The notes under the pieces: model-generated | What the model was told of the DNA's origin: nothing | What the model saw: only the letters and a program-made list of their open reading frames with translations | Databases searched by the model: none | Source: Oscillospiraceae bacterium | GTDB taxonomy: Bacteria > Bacillota > Clostridia > Oscillospirales > Oscillospiraceae | NCBI GenBank assembly: GCA_017395935.1 | Contig: JAFQNL010000013.1 | Span: forward strand, 124,001 to 188,000 | Reading direction: 5' to 3' | DNA: 64,000 bases | Program-made: the position numbers and the translations under genes | Part shown: piece by piece, positions 15,046-25,310 of the stretch | Position numbering within the stretch: the first letter of the stretch is position 1 | How the letters are laid out: every line of letters begins with the position of its first letter

Positions 15046-15184
15046 GATGTTCACCTCTTTCAGTGTTTACAGTAGTCATATATGAGAAAAAAACGTTGTT
15101 CTCACAGTGCAGGAATAATACTATCATACTCTTTTAAAAATTGCAACTGTTTTTTGCGCTTTTTTCAAATTTTTTCTTCGCGCC

Positions 15185-18100
15185 TCAGAGCGTGAATCCC
15201 TCTCCCAGCTGGAAGTACCAGAGCACCTTCCGCGTCACCGGACGGCCGAAGATCTGCTCTGCCGCCCAGGCGTAGCTCTCCAGCTGGCTGCGATAGCGAT
15301 GGCTGTGCTCTGCCAGCGTATCCCGGGTGACCCGATCGGTCTTGAAGTCCACAACAGTCAGCCCTTCGTCAGTGGTAAAGCAGCAGTCGATCACGCCCTG
15401 CAGCATGACCTGCTCTTCTTCCGGAGCGCCAGAGAAGACCTGCCCGGCCGGAACAAAGAGGGAGAACTTAAATTCACGGCGCAGATCGGCCGCCTCTGCC
15501 GCCTCCCGGCCCAGAGGCGAGGCAAAAAAGTCAGCGACCATCCGGGGATTCACTGTTTTAGCCTCGGTCTCGGTAAGCCACTTTCCAGCCACCAGACGAT
15601 CCAGCTCCTGTCGGACCCCCTCAGGATCGGCGGCAAGAGAGAGGTCAATCTGCTCCAGCACCAAATGAAGGACGGTACCCTTTTGAGCGGCAGTCAGTCC
15701 TTTTTCCTCCTGATGGAAGCGGGGTCGGCGAAAGTCGGGAATCGGGTAAGGCTTCTGGGTCTCTTCCGAGATCTCCTGATCCAGCGCTCTGCCTTTAAGC
15801 TGGGTAGCAGTCACCTTGGATGGCAGTTCAGACAGACTCTGCCAGGGATAGCGCCAATCCAGCAGAGAGAGTTCCAGCCTCTCTTCCTCCTGACCAGTCT
15901 GGCCGGTGCGGTGGAAATTTCTTCCCTTGCCGGGCAGCTCAGCCGCCACCAGATGAATATCCCAGTCAGACCGGGAGATATACCGGCTGCACTCGCCCCC
16001 CAGACGCAGAGGCTGAGCATCCGTTCGGGCCAGAATGGGCAGCAGCATCCACTTGGCCACCGTCTCCTTTTCCTGCAGCGCCTGAGGATCCGGCTTGGCC
16101 CCTGCCTCAGCGACCAGCGGAGCCAGCTCCTTCCACGCATCCTGCATGGACATCGTCATAATCAGTTTCTCTCTTGCCCGGGTCATGGCCACATAGAGCA
16201 GTCGGAGCTCCTCTGCCTTGGTCTCTTCCTCCAGCTTGAGTTGGACAGCTTTGCGGGCCAGTGTAGGATATTCCAGCCGCAGGGCGGGATCTACTCCCTT
16301 CGGACCTACACCCAGCTTCGGATGGAAGAGAACGGGTGCCATCTCGTCGCTGCGGTTAATCTTCCGGTTCAACCCGGCCAGAATGACCACAGGGAACTCC
16401 AGTCCCTTGGAGCGATGGATGGACATGATCTGGACGCCGTCTCCGGCGCTTTTGCTCAGGGCAGGCAGTCTCCCCTTCTGTTCCCGGAGCTTTCTCACCC
16501 GGCTGACAAAATCGAAGAGCCCCTGCTGGGCAGGTCCGACGCTCTCTCTGGCCCAGTCGTAGAGGGCCAGCAGATGTTCTCTGCGTCGGTCACCGCCATC
16601 CATGGCCCCAAAGAGGGCCAGCATACCCGTCCGGTCGTAGAGCTCCCAGAGCAGCCGGTGGCAGCTGGTATCGGCAGAGCGGAGACGAAGGGCCGACAGC
16701 TCTTCCAGGAAGCGGCGACTCGCTTCCTCACCGGACTCGGCGGCATGGCAGAGACAGTCGTACAGGTCTCCCTCCCTGCAGTCCCCCCGAAGCTTTGCCA
16801 GCTGGTCAGGAGTAAAGGCATAGACGGGAGAGCGGAGAACGGAGAGCAGAGGCACGTCCTGCCGGGGGTTGTCGATGATCTCCAGAAAGGACAGCGCGCA
16901 GCGGATCTCGGTGGTATCAAAGTATTCCTCTGCCCCCTCGGTCTGCCAGGGAACATTTCTCCGGTCCAGAGCCTGAGTCAGATAGCTCATCACTTTGCCT
17001 GGAGAGCGGTAAAGAATAGCGATATCCGACGGGCGAACCGGACGAAGGCTCCCGCTCTCTCCGGTTACCGGAAATCCGGAGGCCAGCAGATTATCCACCC
17101 GTTTGGCCACAAACTCCGCCTCGATCTGATCCTTTGGAATTTTGGCTGTATGCTCCTTCTGCTCCAGCGCAGAAAGATCCACCACGTCCAGCTCTACCCG
17201 GTCATCGGGATGGGGCCCGTAGGGAAAGCCGGGATTCAGCCTCTGATCGTCGGTATAGTCCATCTCGCCAAAGCTGCGGGACATCACGTTTTCAAAGATA
17301 AAGTTTACTCCCTCCAACACACTGGACCGGGACCGGAAGTTCCGGCTGAGCACCAGCGTTCTGGGCTGACCGGCCTGCGCAGCCGGATCATGGGAGAAGG
17401 TATGATACTTGTGCAGAAAAATCGTAGGATCTGCCAGGCGGAAGCGGTAGATCGACTGTTTCACGTCGCCTACCTGAAAGAGATTTCTGCCCTCTTCCGT
17501 CAGCGCGTCAAAGATGGCGTTCTGAACGGCGTTGGTATCCTGATACTCATCCACCATCACCTCGGCATACCGGGTCCGAAGCTGAAGGGCCAGCGCACTG
17601 ACACTTCCCGACTTGTCGGTCAGAGCTTTCAGCGTCAGATGCTCCAGGTCGTTAAAGTCGACCATCCGGCGCCGGCGTTTGGCCGCCCCGTAGGCCTCGT
17701 CCAGATCCAGCACCAGCCGGAACAGCGCCTGAACGGCGGGACGGACCGCCTCCATATCTGCCAGCAGCGTCTGGCTATCGGCAAAGAAGAGGTCACTGAG
17801 CCCTTTGAGCCGCTTCTTGCACTGCTTCCAAACCAGCTTCATCTCCTCCTGAAGCCGCTTATCCTCCACCTTTCGGCTGCTGCCCAGCCGGGGGAAGGAG
17901 ATTTCGCAGAGAGCATGGGCACTGTCCCAGCCCCGGTTCAGCGCGCCGAGAAAGCTGTCCAGACTGTCCATCACGTCACAGAAGGCAGGCGAATAGGCGC
18001 TCTCCAATGCCGGATCGGCCATCATAGCATTGATGGCATCCAGCAGACGTTTGTACCAGTAACGGGCCAGCTCCTCGGCCCGCTCCATAATCAGCCGGCC

Positions 18101-18736
18101 CCATGTAGTCTGGGCCGCGTCCCGGCAGCCCCGCAGGTCAAAAGCTGCGCTCTGCTCCTCCAGCCAGTCCGCCGGTCTGGAATGGGCCTGAACCCGGCTG
18201 TAAATATCCAGAACGATGGTCTTAAGCCGGCTGTCGTCCCGGCCGGCAGACATGGTATCCACCAGCGCGGCATAGTCGCTTTCCTCATTCAGCTCTTCAT
18301 AGCGCCCTTCCATGAGCCGGTCCAGAGTCTCCATCAGCAGCAGGCGCCCCTCTCCTTCCTCAGCCACCCGGAAATCCGGATCCAGATCCAGCAGATGGCC
18401 AAATTCCCGAAGGATTGACGTACAGAGCGCATGGATGGTAGAGATCTGAGCCCGATAGACCAGCGTCAACTGCCGGCGCAGATGCCGGTCGTCAGGGCGC
18501 TGGGCAAGGCGACTATTGAGCTCCTGCAGGATTTTCCCCCGGAGTTCGGAGGCGGCCGCCTTGGTAAAGGTGATAATGAGGAACTGATCTACGTTCAACC
18601 CTTCCTGCTCCACCCGGTCCAGCAGGCGTTCCACCAATACCCGGGTCTTGCCCGAGCCAGCCGCGGCCGACACCAGCAGCTGGCCGCCCCGGTTGTCCAC
18701 CACCTGTCTCTGTTGGGCTGTCAGATTAACCGCCAT
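15185..18736 (-). CDS. addA: ATP-dependent helicase/nuclease subunit A
   Basis: A 1183-residue UvrD-type helicase with a C-terminal RecB-like nuclease. Walker A is AAAGSGKT at residues 24-31, motif II is VDEYQDTN, and motif VI includes YVAMTRAREKL. The nuclease active site is visible as GVIDCCF and LTVVDFKTDRV. With AddB it forms the AddAB complex that processes double-strand ends for RecA recombination. The addB stop and addA start share one base (TGATG), so translation is coupled. Length is normal for the family. Confidence 0.95.
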   Translation of the reverse strand: MAVNLTAQQRQVVDNRGGQLLVSAAAGSGKTRVLVERLLDRVEQEGLNVDQFLIITFTKAAASELRGKILQELNSRLAQRPDDRHLRRQLTLVYRAQISTIHALCTSILREFGHLLDLDPDFRVAEEGEGRLLLMETLDRLMEGRYEELNEESDYAALVDTMSAGRDDSRLKTIVLDIYSRVQAHSRPADWLEEQSAAFDLRGCRDAAQTTWGRLIMERAEELARYWYKRLLDAINAMMADPALESAYSPAFCDVMDSLDSFLGALNRGWDSAHALCEISFPRLGSSRKVEDKRLQEEMKLVWKQCKKRLKGLSDLFFADSQTLLADMEAVRPAVQALFRLVLDLDEAYGAAKRRRRMVDFNDLEHLTLKALTDKSGSVSALALQLRTRYAEVMVDEYQDTNAVQNAIFDALTEEGRNLFQVGDVKQSIYRFRLADPTIFLHKYHTFSHDPAAQAGQPRTLVLSRNFRSRSSVLEGVNFIFENVMSRSFGEMDYTDDQRLNPGFPYGPHPDDRVELDVVDLSALEQKEHTAKIPKDQIEAEFVAKRVDNLLASGFPVTGESGSLRPVRPSDIAILYRSPGKVMSYLTQALDRRNVPWQTEGAEEYFDTTEIRCALSFLEIIDNPRQDVPLLSVLRSPVYAFTPDQLAKLRGDCREGDLYDCLCHAAESGEEASRRFLEELSALRLRSADTSCHRLLWELYDRTGMLALFGAMDGGDRRREHLLALYDWARESVGPAQQGLFDFVSRVRKLREQKGRLPALSKSAGDGVQIMSIHRSKGLEFPVVILAGLNRKINRSDEMAPVLFHPKLGVGPKGVDPALRLEYPTLARKAVQLKLEEETKAEELRLLYVAMTRAREKLIMTMSMQDAWKELAPLVAEAGAKPDPQALQEKETVAKWMLLPILARTDAQPLRLGGECSRYISRSDWDIHLVAAELPGKGRNFHRTGQTGQEEERLELSLLDWRYPWQSLSELPSKVTATQLKGRALDQEISEETQKPYPIPDFRRPRFHQEEKGLTAAQKGTVLHLVLEQIDLSLAADPEGVRQELDRLVAGKWLTETEAKTVNPRMVADFFASPLGREAAEAADLRREFKFSLFVPAGQVFSGAPEEEQVMLQGVIDCCFTTDEGLTVVDFKTDRVTRDTLAEHSHRYRSQLESYAWAAEQIFGRPVTRKVLWYFQLGEGFTL

Positions 18737-21700
18737 CAGTCCTCACCTTCTTTCGATCTCCAGAATTCTTCCCCGCTGACCGAGTAGAGATATCGGCAGC
18801 GGTCACTTCCCTGCCCCTCTTCAAAGTGGCAGGCTTGAGCGTATTCGCACCAGTCGCAGGCCCGCTGACCTCCGCCCTTCTGCCATGGGTCGGCATCCAC
18901 ATTGCCCGCCCGAATCTCCTGCCCCATTTCCAGCAGAATATCGTCCAGACGGCGGGAGAGTCTGCCCCACTGCTCTGCAGTGGCCAGACAGTCACCAGAG
19001 ATCGCCCCCTTTTTGCTCACCCGCAAAGGCAGAAACCGGGGACCGCTCTCTCCCCACTGCTCCATGGCCCAGAGAATCTCCTCATCTCTGAGGAGCAGGC
19101 CACTTCGGCAAAGCGCCTTGTCAGCCGCCTTTAACCGCTCGCTTTCCGGCATCTGCCGCCGTCCGGTAAGCAGCACATCTCGCGCGGGGAGATAGAGTAC
19201 ACCTGCCGGCGCGACAGGTTTACCATAATAGTCTTCTCCCCATTTCTGAAGGGTAAACAGGTAGATCAGCATCTGTAGGGAAAGGCCATGCCAGACGTCG
19301 GTCAAACTGAAGGATTTCCGTCCTGTCTTGTAGTCAACCACCCGAAGATAGAGGCGACCGTCCTTTTCATAACCGTCAATCCGATCCACAAAGCCGGAGA
19401 TAGACAGGGTAATATCCTCTGCCTGGATCTGAATGGGCGGCAGTTCCTGTCCCCGTCCGAATCCCAACTCGAAGTTGATTGGCTCAAAGCGGCCAGACTG
19501 AAGCTCTTCCACTACGTTTTGCAGAATGATCTCCACCGACTTGAGCAGACGTCGGAAGAGATAGCGAAATCTGGGAGTCTGGTCTTCCAGGCCGCCCAAC
19601 TTGGTCCGGATATATTCCTCCACATATCGCTCCATCAGTTCTTTTCTGTCCCGATCGCACAGCTGCTTCAGTCCGCCGGGCAGTTTCGATCCCTGTTTGA
19701 GGACGTTTTCCAGCACATAATGGACAAAGGTACCTGTCTCCGGTGCGTCCAACCCCGCCTTACGCCGTGGCTGAGCCCGCAGTCCATACTGACAGAAATA
19801 GGCAAAGTGGCAGGATTTCAGCTTGTCCATTTTGGAAGCCGACAGAGGAATCCGGCTTCCGTACAGGTCGTGGACGCCAGCAGGAGAGAGGCTTCCTCTC
19901 TGGGCAGAAGCCGCCCGCTCCACTCTCTGGCGAATATCTTCCCACCCGCTCTGGCGGGCAAGTCGGTCCAGAATCTCTCCATCCATCCGCCGGGCACCAA
20001 GCTCAAGGGCGGGCAGAGGAGCCATTAGTTTACATAATTCATCCTTCTCTCCCCGGTGCAGGCCGCCATACATTTCCTCCAGACGCTGGAGAAGAACGGC
20101 AGGCCGCTTCTGGCCGCCGCCTGCCTGGCGAGGCCAGGAGAGAGTGAGCAGCCGGTTAGGACGGGTAAGAATATCATAAGCCATGGTCTGCTCCCGATCC
20201 AGACGCAGATCGGCCGAAGGAGCCAGTTCCATTCCCCGGGCTGTCAGCAGCGCCCGGTCCTCATCGGTAAGAAGGCCGGGAGACTGGGAGACCAGCGGGA
20301 ACTGCTCATCATCCACTCCCAGCAGGAAGAGGGCTTTACAGGAAACATGGGACAGGCGGGCCATCTCGCCGGCAATGACCCGGTCCAGCGAGACCGGGAT
20401 AGCCCCTACGCTGTACTGACTCAGAACCAGCCGGAAGAGATCGGCAAAGTAATCCAACTCCATGCTCTGCCCTTCCAGCAGCTGGGCACACTGCTCCAGC
20501 GCCTGAAGGAGGATCTCCCAGAGCTGGCGGTATTCCTCCGCCTGTTGGAGTTCTCCCTCTTCCCGAAGCTCGTTGGCCCGGTGGGTGAGGCGCTGAGGCA
20601 GGTCGATATCCTCCAACAGCTGGTAGAGCGCCTGGGACAGCTCCAGACCGGTACCTGTCTTATGGGCCGAGAGCCGGAGGAGGGGTGCGGTAATCTTTCG
20701 GCGGAGCTGATCTAACCGGTCCAGCAGGCGCTGATCCTCTTCCAACGGATCGTCCACATAGCCTCTGGGATTCCAGCTCCAAGGCTCTCTGCGGGTCCAG
20801 CGGCTGCCCCGAATATCCCAGCGAAGGACATAGTTTTCCAGCTGGTCGATCTCTTCCCAGTCCAGACCGGCCAAGCCGGTTTTGAGATAGCGGAAGATGT
20901 CCTCATACTCATAGCCACCCCGAATAATATCCAGTGCACCGGTCAGCAGAGTCAGGATAGGTTTCTCCAACACCGGTTCCACACGGCCTAGAAAGAGGGG
21001 AATCTGATAGCGGCGGAATACCGTCTCCAGCGCCTCCTCATAGGTTCCCATAGTACGGGCAGAGACGGCAATATCTCGAAAATGCCATCCCTTTTCACGA
21101 ACCAGACGGAGGATCTCGCCGGCCGTCCACTCCACCTCGTCATAGGTGCTGTCTGCCGGGTAGACACGGATATTCCGCGCTCTCTCCTCAGCCGGGCTGC
21201 ACTGGGCAAAGAGCTCTTTCTCCAGATGGATCAGGTCCGCCTCGGCGCCGTCCTTTCTTTCGGTGAGCACCTGATATTCGACGCCGCAGTTTCGCTCCCG
21301 TGCCAGTTCCATCAGCGTATGTGCCGTCCGGCGGCCCACGTCAAAGACGCTTTCTCTGCTTCCCTCCAGCCGGTCGCAGGTAATCGCCACGGTCACCGAC
21401 CGGGCCTGCGTGAGCATCCGGCCGATGATCTGCCGCTGCTGAGGAGTAAAGTCGGCAAAGGAGTCCAGATAGATATCCTTGCCCCGGAACCACTGGCAGT
21501 CCTTCAGCGTCTCATTCAGACGGGTCAGCCGGTCTCTGGGGTCAGCAGCCCGCTCCATGGTCAGCGCCTGATAGGCCCCTAAAATCAGGCCCAGATCCCA
21601 GAGCCGGTCTCCCTCTTCTCCTCCCTGCTCCCTGCCGGCACTCACAAGCTCTTCCGGCTGGACGCAGTAGCTTTTAATCTCATCGGCTGTGGCCAGCAGT

Positions 21701-22050
21701 TGCTGGAGAAAGGCCGCCTTTTTCGAGGGCCGCCCATAAACCCGGAGTTGAGAACTGACCGCGGCTACCGCCTGACTCATAAGCAACAGCCGGCCCCCCT
21801 TGTCCAGCTGGGGCTGGGCCAGTCCGCCGGCCCGGGTAAAGACCCGCTGGGCCAGCCGGGTAAAGGAAAGGATCTCGGCATACCGGGAGGCTCCGGATCC
21901 GCAGTGGGCGCAGAGCAGGCGCTCCATATCGTGGGAAACCTGTTCCGGCACCAGCAGGACCTGAGGGCGATAAGGGCCCTGCTGACGGATCCGGTCAAAT
22001 AAATATGTAGTTTTTCCCGTCCGGGCCCGTCCAAGGATCAGCTTGAGCAT
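18736..22050 (-). CDS. addB: ATP-dependent helicase/nuclease subunit B
   Basis: A 1104-residue partner of AddA. The N-terminal P-loop GRARTGKT (residues 7-14) is followed by an inactivated helicase-like region and a C-terminal nuclease domain with VVDYKTGRKSF. Cysteines of the iron-sulfur cluster are seen in KLKSCHFAYFCQYGL and near the C terminus in CDWCEYAQACHFE. It is the first gene of the addBA operon. An extended -10 (TGcTATAAT, minus strand, TATAAT at 22090-22095) lies about 40 bases upstream. Confidence 0.95.
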   Translation of the reverse strand: MLKLILGRARTGKTTYLFDRIRQQGPYRPQVLLVPEQVSHDMERLLCAHCGSGASRYAEILSFTRLAQRVFTRAGGLAQPQLDKGGRLLLMSQAVAAVSSQLRVYGRPSKKAAFLQQLLATADEIKSYCVQPEELVSAGREQGGEEGDRLWDLGLILGAYQALTMERAADPRDRLTRLNETLKDCQWFRGKDIYLDSFADFTPQQRQIIGRMLTQARSVTVAITCDRLEGSRESVFDVGRRTAHTLMELARERNCGVEYQVLTERKDGAEADLIHLEKELFAQCSPAEERARNIRVYPADSTYDEVEWTAGEILRLVREKGWHFRDIAVSARTMGTYEEALETVFRRYQIPLFLGRVEPVLEKPILTLLTGALDIIRGGYEYEDIFRYLKTGLAGLDWEEIDQLENYVLRWDIRGSRWTRREPWSWNPRGYVDDPLEEDQRLLDRLDQLRRKITAPLLRLSAHKTGTGLELSQALYQLLEDIDLPQRLTHRANELREEGELQQAEEYRQLWEILLQALEQCAQLLEGQSMELDYFADLFRLVLSQYSVGAIPVSLDRVIAGEMARLSHVSCKALFLLGVDDEQFPLVSQSPGLLTDEDRALLTARGMELAPSADLRLDREQTMAYDILTRPNRLLTLSWPRQAGGGQKRPAVLLQRLEEMYGGLHRGEKDELCKLMAPLPALELGARRMDGEILDRLARQSGWEDIRQRVERAASAQRGSLSPAGVHDLYGSRIPLSASKMDKLKSCHFAYFCQYGLRAQPRRKAGLDAPETGTFVHYVLENVLKQGSKLPGGLKQLCDRDRKELMERYVEEYIRTKLGGLEDQTPRFRYLFRRLLKSVEIILQNVVEELQSGRFEPINFELGFGRGQELPPIQIQAEDITLSISGFVDRIDGYEKDGRLYLRVVDYKTGRKSFSLTDVWHGLSLQMLIYLFTLQKWGEDYYGKPVAPAGVLYLPARDVLLTGRRQMPESERLKAADKALCRSGLLLRDEEILWAMEQWGESGPRFLPLRVSKKGAISGDCLATAEQWGRLSRRLDDILLEMGQEIRAGNVDADPWQKGGGQRACDWCEYAQACHFEEGQGSDRCRYLYSVSGEEFWRSKEGED

Positions 22051-22133
22051 AGCAGCGGCCTCCTGATCATGTAATATGCTTGAATATCTATTATAGCAGA
22101 TTCCAGTCCCATTTACAGTACTTTTACCGGAAA

Positions 22134-22172
22134 ACAGACGGACGGCGCACCGTACTTTTCCGGCACGCCGTC
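22134..22172 (-). terminator. terminator of the MATE gene
   Basis: A 12-base stem with two G-T wobbles (22141-22152 with 22161-22172) and an 8-base loop. On the minus strand it is followed by CGTCTGTTTT. Confidence 0.65.
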
Positions 22173-22203
22173 TGAGCGGTATTGTATTTGATCTGAGCGA
22201 AAA

Positions 22204-23577
22204 TCACTCCGGCTCATCCGTCTTTGGAAGGTTCCGGAAAAAGTGGGCGGAAAAGCCGACAGCCACAAAGAAGGAAAGGACATAGGACAGGGGCTGGGCC
22301 TCCTGCACACCGGCTAGACCCCGAAAATGATGCAGGATGACCAGCGCCGGAATAAAGAAAAGGCCATTTCGAATGGCGGCCAGCAGAGCCGACATAAGGC
22401 GCTGACCGGTACTCTGGAGCTGCATTTCGGTAACTACACAGAAGGGCATAAAGAAGAGGGCAGCACACTGCAGACGCAAAGCCCGGACGCCAATCTCCAC
22501 CACCATAGGATCATTTCGGAGCCATCCCACCAGCGGTTGCGCGATGAAGAAGATGACAATTGCAGCGGTAGAGAGCAGTGCCTGCGAAACCTTGAAGGTA
22601 AAGCGGAATCCCTGCCGAACCCGGCTGTATTTTCCCGCGCCGTAGTTAAATCCACTAACAGGCTGGTAACCCTGACCAATGCCCACGGTAACCGAGAAGA
22701 TGAACATACAGATCCGGTTTACGATGCTCATGGCTGCCACCGCGGCGTCGCCGTAGCCTCTGACAATGCTGTTGAGCAAAACTGTGGAGCCGCTGTTAAG
22801 GCCCTGACGGAGGAAGCTGGGAGAGCCGGTAGAGACGATATCCAGAATCAGGCTCCAGTCCCAACGGAAAAGGCGGATAGAGAGGGCACACTGCGTTCTT
22901 TTTCTCACAAACATACTCAGCAAAATACAGAAGCTCACCGTCTGGGAGATTGCCGTAGCGAAACCGGCGCCTCCAATTCCCATATCCAGCAGGAAAATAC
23001 AGACAGCATCCAAAAAGATATTCAGCACAGCGCCCGTGACCAGTCCCACCATACCCAGAACCGCCTTGCCCTCATAACGCAGGACATTATTGAGCACGAT
23101 ACTTGAGGTCATAAAAGGGGCGGCCATAAGAATATAGAGCAGATATTCCTTCGCGTAAGGCGCGATCGTCGGGCTGCTGCCTAACAGAACCACCAGCGGG
23201 TCCATAAACAGAAAACTGAAGATTCCGATCACTCCGCCGCAACCCATCGCCAAAAAGAAGCCGGTAGAAGCGATTACACTGGAGCGCTCCACGTCGTGTC
23301 GGCCCAGATTCCGGGAGATCAAGCTCCCAGAGCCCTGGCCGAACATGAAAGCAAAGGCCTGAAGAATGGCCATATAGCCAAAAATAACGCCGACAGCGCC
23401 GCTGGCACTGTTGCCCAGCGTACCAACGAAGGCGGTATCCACCATATTATAAAGGCTGGTAATGAGCATACTCAAAACTGTGGGGATGGCCAATGAGATC
23501 ACCAGCTTGGGAATAGGGGTCTCAGTCATTTTGACATACTGGCTGGCTGCCTGCTGAACGCGCTGATCCTGCTGCAT
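22204..23577 (-). CDS. MATE family efflux transporter
   Basis: A 457-residue membrane protein with about twelve helices in two homologous halves. The start of the first helix (KLVISLAIPTVLSMLITSLY then NMVDTAFVG) and MFGQGSGSLISRNLG are typical of MATE exporters of the DinF/NorM group. It uses a Na+ or H+ gradient to expel organic cations or drugs; the substrate is unknown. It has its own promoter (23614-23642) and terminator, and no regulator is adjacent. Confidence 0.9.
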   Translation of the reverse strand: MQQDQRVQQAASQYVKMTETPIPKLVISLAIPTVLSMLITSLYNMVDTAFVGTLGNSASGAVGVIFGYMAILQAFAFMFGQGSGSLISRNLGRHDVERSSVIASTGFFLAMGCGGVIGIFSFLFMDPLVVLLGSSPTIAPYAKEYLLYILMAAPFMTSSIVLNNVLRYEGKAVLGMVGLVTGAVLNIFLDAVCIFLLDMGIGGAGFATAISQTVSFCILLSMFVRKRTQCALSIRLFRWDWSLILDIVSTGSPSFLRQGLNSGSTVLLNSIVRGYGDAAVAAMSIVNRICMFIFSVTVGIGQGYQPVSGFNYGAGKYSRVRQGFRFTFKVSQALLSTAAIVIFFIAQPLVGWLRNDPMVVEIGVRALRLQCAALFFMPFCVVTEMQLQSTGQRLMSALLAAIRNGLFFIPALVILHHFRGLAGVQEAQPLSYVLSFFVAVGFSAHFFRNLPKTDEPE

Positions 23578-23613
23578 GGTAACATTCCTTTCCTGATGAT
23601 CTTCTTATCTATT

Positions 23614-23642
23614 ATTATAGCACCATCCCATTCATCTGTCAC
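23614..23642 (-). promoter_or_regulatory. promoter of the MATE gene
   Basis: Minus-strand GTGACA (23637-23642) and TATAAT (23614-23619) with 17 bases between them, and an extended TGc before the -10. Confidence 0.75.
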
Positions 23643-23664
23643 CATTTCTCCTTTTTTCTCTCCC

Positions 23665-23693
23665 TTGCTCCACACAGGAAAACATGGTATGCT
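23665..23693 (+). promoter_or_regulatory. promoter of the DUF3810-cdd pair
   Basis: TTGCTC (23665-23670) and TATGCT (23688-23693) with a 17-base spacer, about 30 bases before the TTG start. Confidence 0.55.
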
Positions 23694-23726
23694 GAATGTG
23701 AACATCCATTCAGGAGGCGACGCTCC

Positions 23727-24896
23727 TTGTTTCACAGACAGACGATCTATGAACAGATCACCAACCCCAGATCCGGCAGCGCCGTCCAGCGCTGGCTGCC
23801 CTATCTTCTCTCGGTCGCTCTGCCCGCCGGTTTTCTGGCCTTTTTCCGGTATCTCTGCCGTCAGGAGGGCTTCGCCGACTGGCTCATTACTCATGTGACC
23901 AGCCCGGTAAAGCAGGCACTGGGCAGGCTCTGGTCCCATGTTCCCTTCGCTATGGCCGAAGTTATGTGGGCCGCTGCAGTTATCGGTCTGCTCCTGTTTC
24001 TCCTTCACACGCTCTTTGCCGTCGGAAAGGCGCTGGTCCTCCGTGCGAGAGGCGAGCAAACGCATCCCCTCTCTCTGCTGCTTCGGCGGGGACTGGTACT
24101 GCTGTCGGCACTTTTGATCATCTATTGCGGCTATTCTATTGGCTGGGGAGTCAACTACTACGGCCAGAGTTTTTCTGAGATGAGCGGTCTGGAGGGCCGG
24201 GAGACCACATCCGAGGAGTTGGCAGATCTGACAGAGCTCTTTGTCCGGCGCTGCAACGAGCTCTCCGTCCAGGTAGATCGGGACGAAAACGGGATCTTTA
24301 CCGTTCGCGGAGAGGATCTCTTCCTCCGCAGCGAGGGACTGTACCAAACTCTCAGTCAGCGCTTTCCCTGTCTGGATCAGCCGGAAGTTCAGGCCAAGCC
24401 TATGGCCTTTTCCCGGATTATGAGCTGGCTGGGCTTTACCGGATTTTATTTCCCCTTTACAGGAGAGAGCATGGTCAACACAGACTCCCCTGACTGCCTC
24501 ATCCCAGCCACCATTCTTCACGAGTTGGCCCATCAGAAAAATATCGCGCTGGAAAACGAGTGCAATTTTCTGGCCATTGTGGCCGGACTGGAGTCCGAAG
24601 ACCCGGAGTTCCAATATTCCTCTGCCCTCATGGGCTATATCCATCTGGGCAACGCCCTCTTCTCGGCTGACCGTACGCTGTGGCGCGAGGTTCGCGCCCA
24701 GCTCAACGAGCACGTGCTGGCCGATCTGGAGGATCACAGCCGCTATTGGGATCAGTTTGAGACGCCGGTAGCCGAAGCGGCAGAGACCGTCTATACCGGC
24801 TTTGCCGAAAGCTATGAAACCTACGATATCATGCGCAGTTATGGCGCCTGCGTAGATCTGCTGGCCGCCTATTATCTGCCAACCTTAAGCGAATGA
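23727..24896 (+). CDS. DUF3810 membrane protein with HExxH motif
   Basis: A 389-residue protein with three N-terminal membrane helices (about 20-40, 72-95, 120-140) followed by a large outside domain. HELAHQ at residues 265-270 is a zinc metallopeptidase-type HExxH motif, and a downstream ENECNF supplies possible further ligands. It belongs to the DUF3810 family, whose substrate is unknown. The TTG start at 23727 is supported by AGGAGG nine bases upstream. The stop is 12 bases before the cdd start, so the two are co-transcribed. Confidence 0.8.
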   Translation: MFHRQTIYEQITNPRSGSAVQRWLPYLLSVALPAGFLAFFRYLCRQEGFADWLITHVTSPVKQALGRLWSHVPFAMAEVMWAAAVIGLLLFLLHTLFAVGKALVLRARGEQTHPLSLLLRRGLVLLSALLIIYCGYSIGWGVNYYGQSFSEMSGLEGRETTSEELADLTELFVRRCNELSVQVDRDENGIFTVRGEDLFLRSEGLYQTLSQRFPCLDQPEVQAKPMAFSRIMSWLGFTGFYFPFTGESMVNTDSPDCLIPATILHELAHQKNIALENECNFLAIVAGLESEDPEFQYSSALMGYIHLGNALFSADRTLWREVRAQLNEHVLADLEDHSRYWDQFETPVAEAAETVYTGFAESYETYDIMRSYGACVDLLAAYYLPTLSE

Positions 24897-24908
24897 GAGG
24901 TGCCTTTT

Positions 24909-25307
24909 ATGATGAGTGACCGTGAGCTGGTAGAACTGGCCTTTACCATGCTGGAGCGCTCCTATGTCCCCTACTCCCATTTCCCTGTGGGAGCCGCTCT
25001 GCTGTGCGCTGACGGCAGCGTATTTACTGGCTGCAACGTGGAAAACGCCGCCTACGGCTCTACTATCTGCGCGGAGCGGACCGCACTGGTCAAGGCGGTA
25101 AGCGAGGGGCACAAAGATGATTATGTAACCCTTGCTGTAGTTGGAAACTCTTCCGATCCATGCTGGCCTTGTGGTTCCTGCCGTCAAATGCTCTATGAAT
25201 TCGCCCCAACTCTTCGTCTTCTTGTCGCCGACCGAACTCATAATTATGTCATCCTGAAGCTGTCCGATCTTCTTCCTCACGGCTTTGGCCCCAAGGCGCT
25301 GGAATAA
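24909..25307 (+). CDS. cdd: cytidine deaminase
   Basis: A 132-residue zinc enzyme converting cytidine and deoxycytidine to uridine and deoxyuridine. The catalytic CAE (STICAERTAL) and the zinc-binding PCWPCGSCRQ are intact, and FPVGAALL with GCNVENAAYG form the nucleoside pocket. The length fits the homotetrameric form. The ATG at 24909 follows GAGAGGTG; the GTG at 24900 lies within that site and is rejected. Confidence 0.93.
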   Translation: MMSDRELVELAFTMLERSYVPYSHFPVGAALLCADGSVFTGCNVENAAYGSTICAERTALVKAVSEGHKDDYVTLAVVGNSSDPCWPCGSCRQMLYEFAPTLRLLVADRTHNYVILKLSDLLPHGFGPKALE

Positions 25308-25310
25308 GAG

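Noticed and set aside
15299..18418. 1039-codon plus-strand frame opposite addA
   Set aside because: Shadow of the codon bias in addA; addA motifs are complete and continuous.
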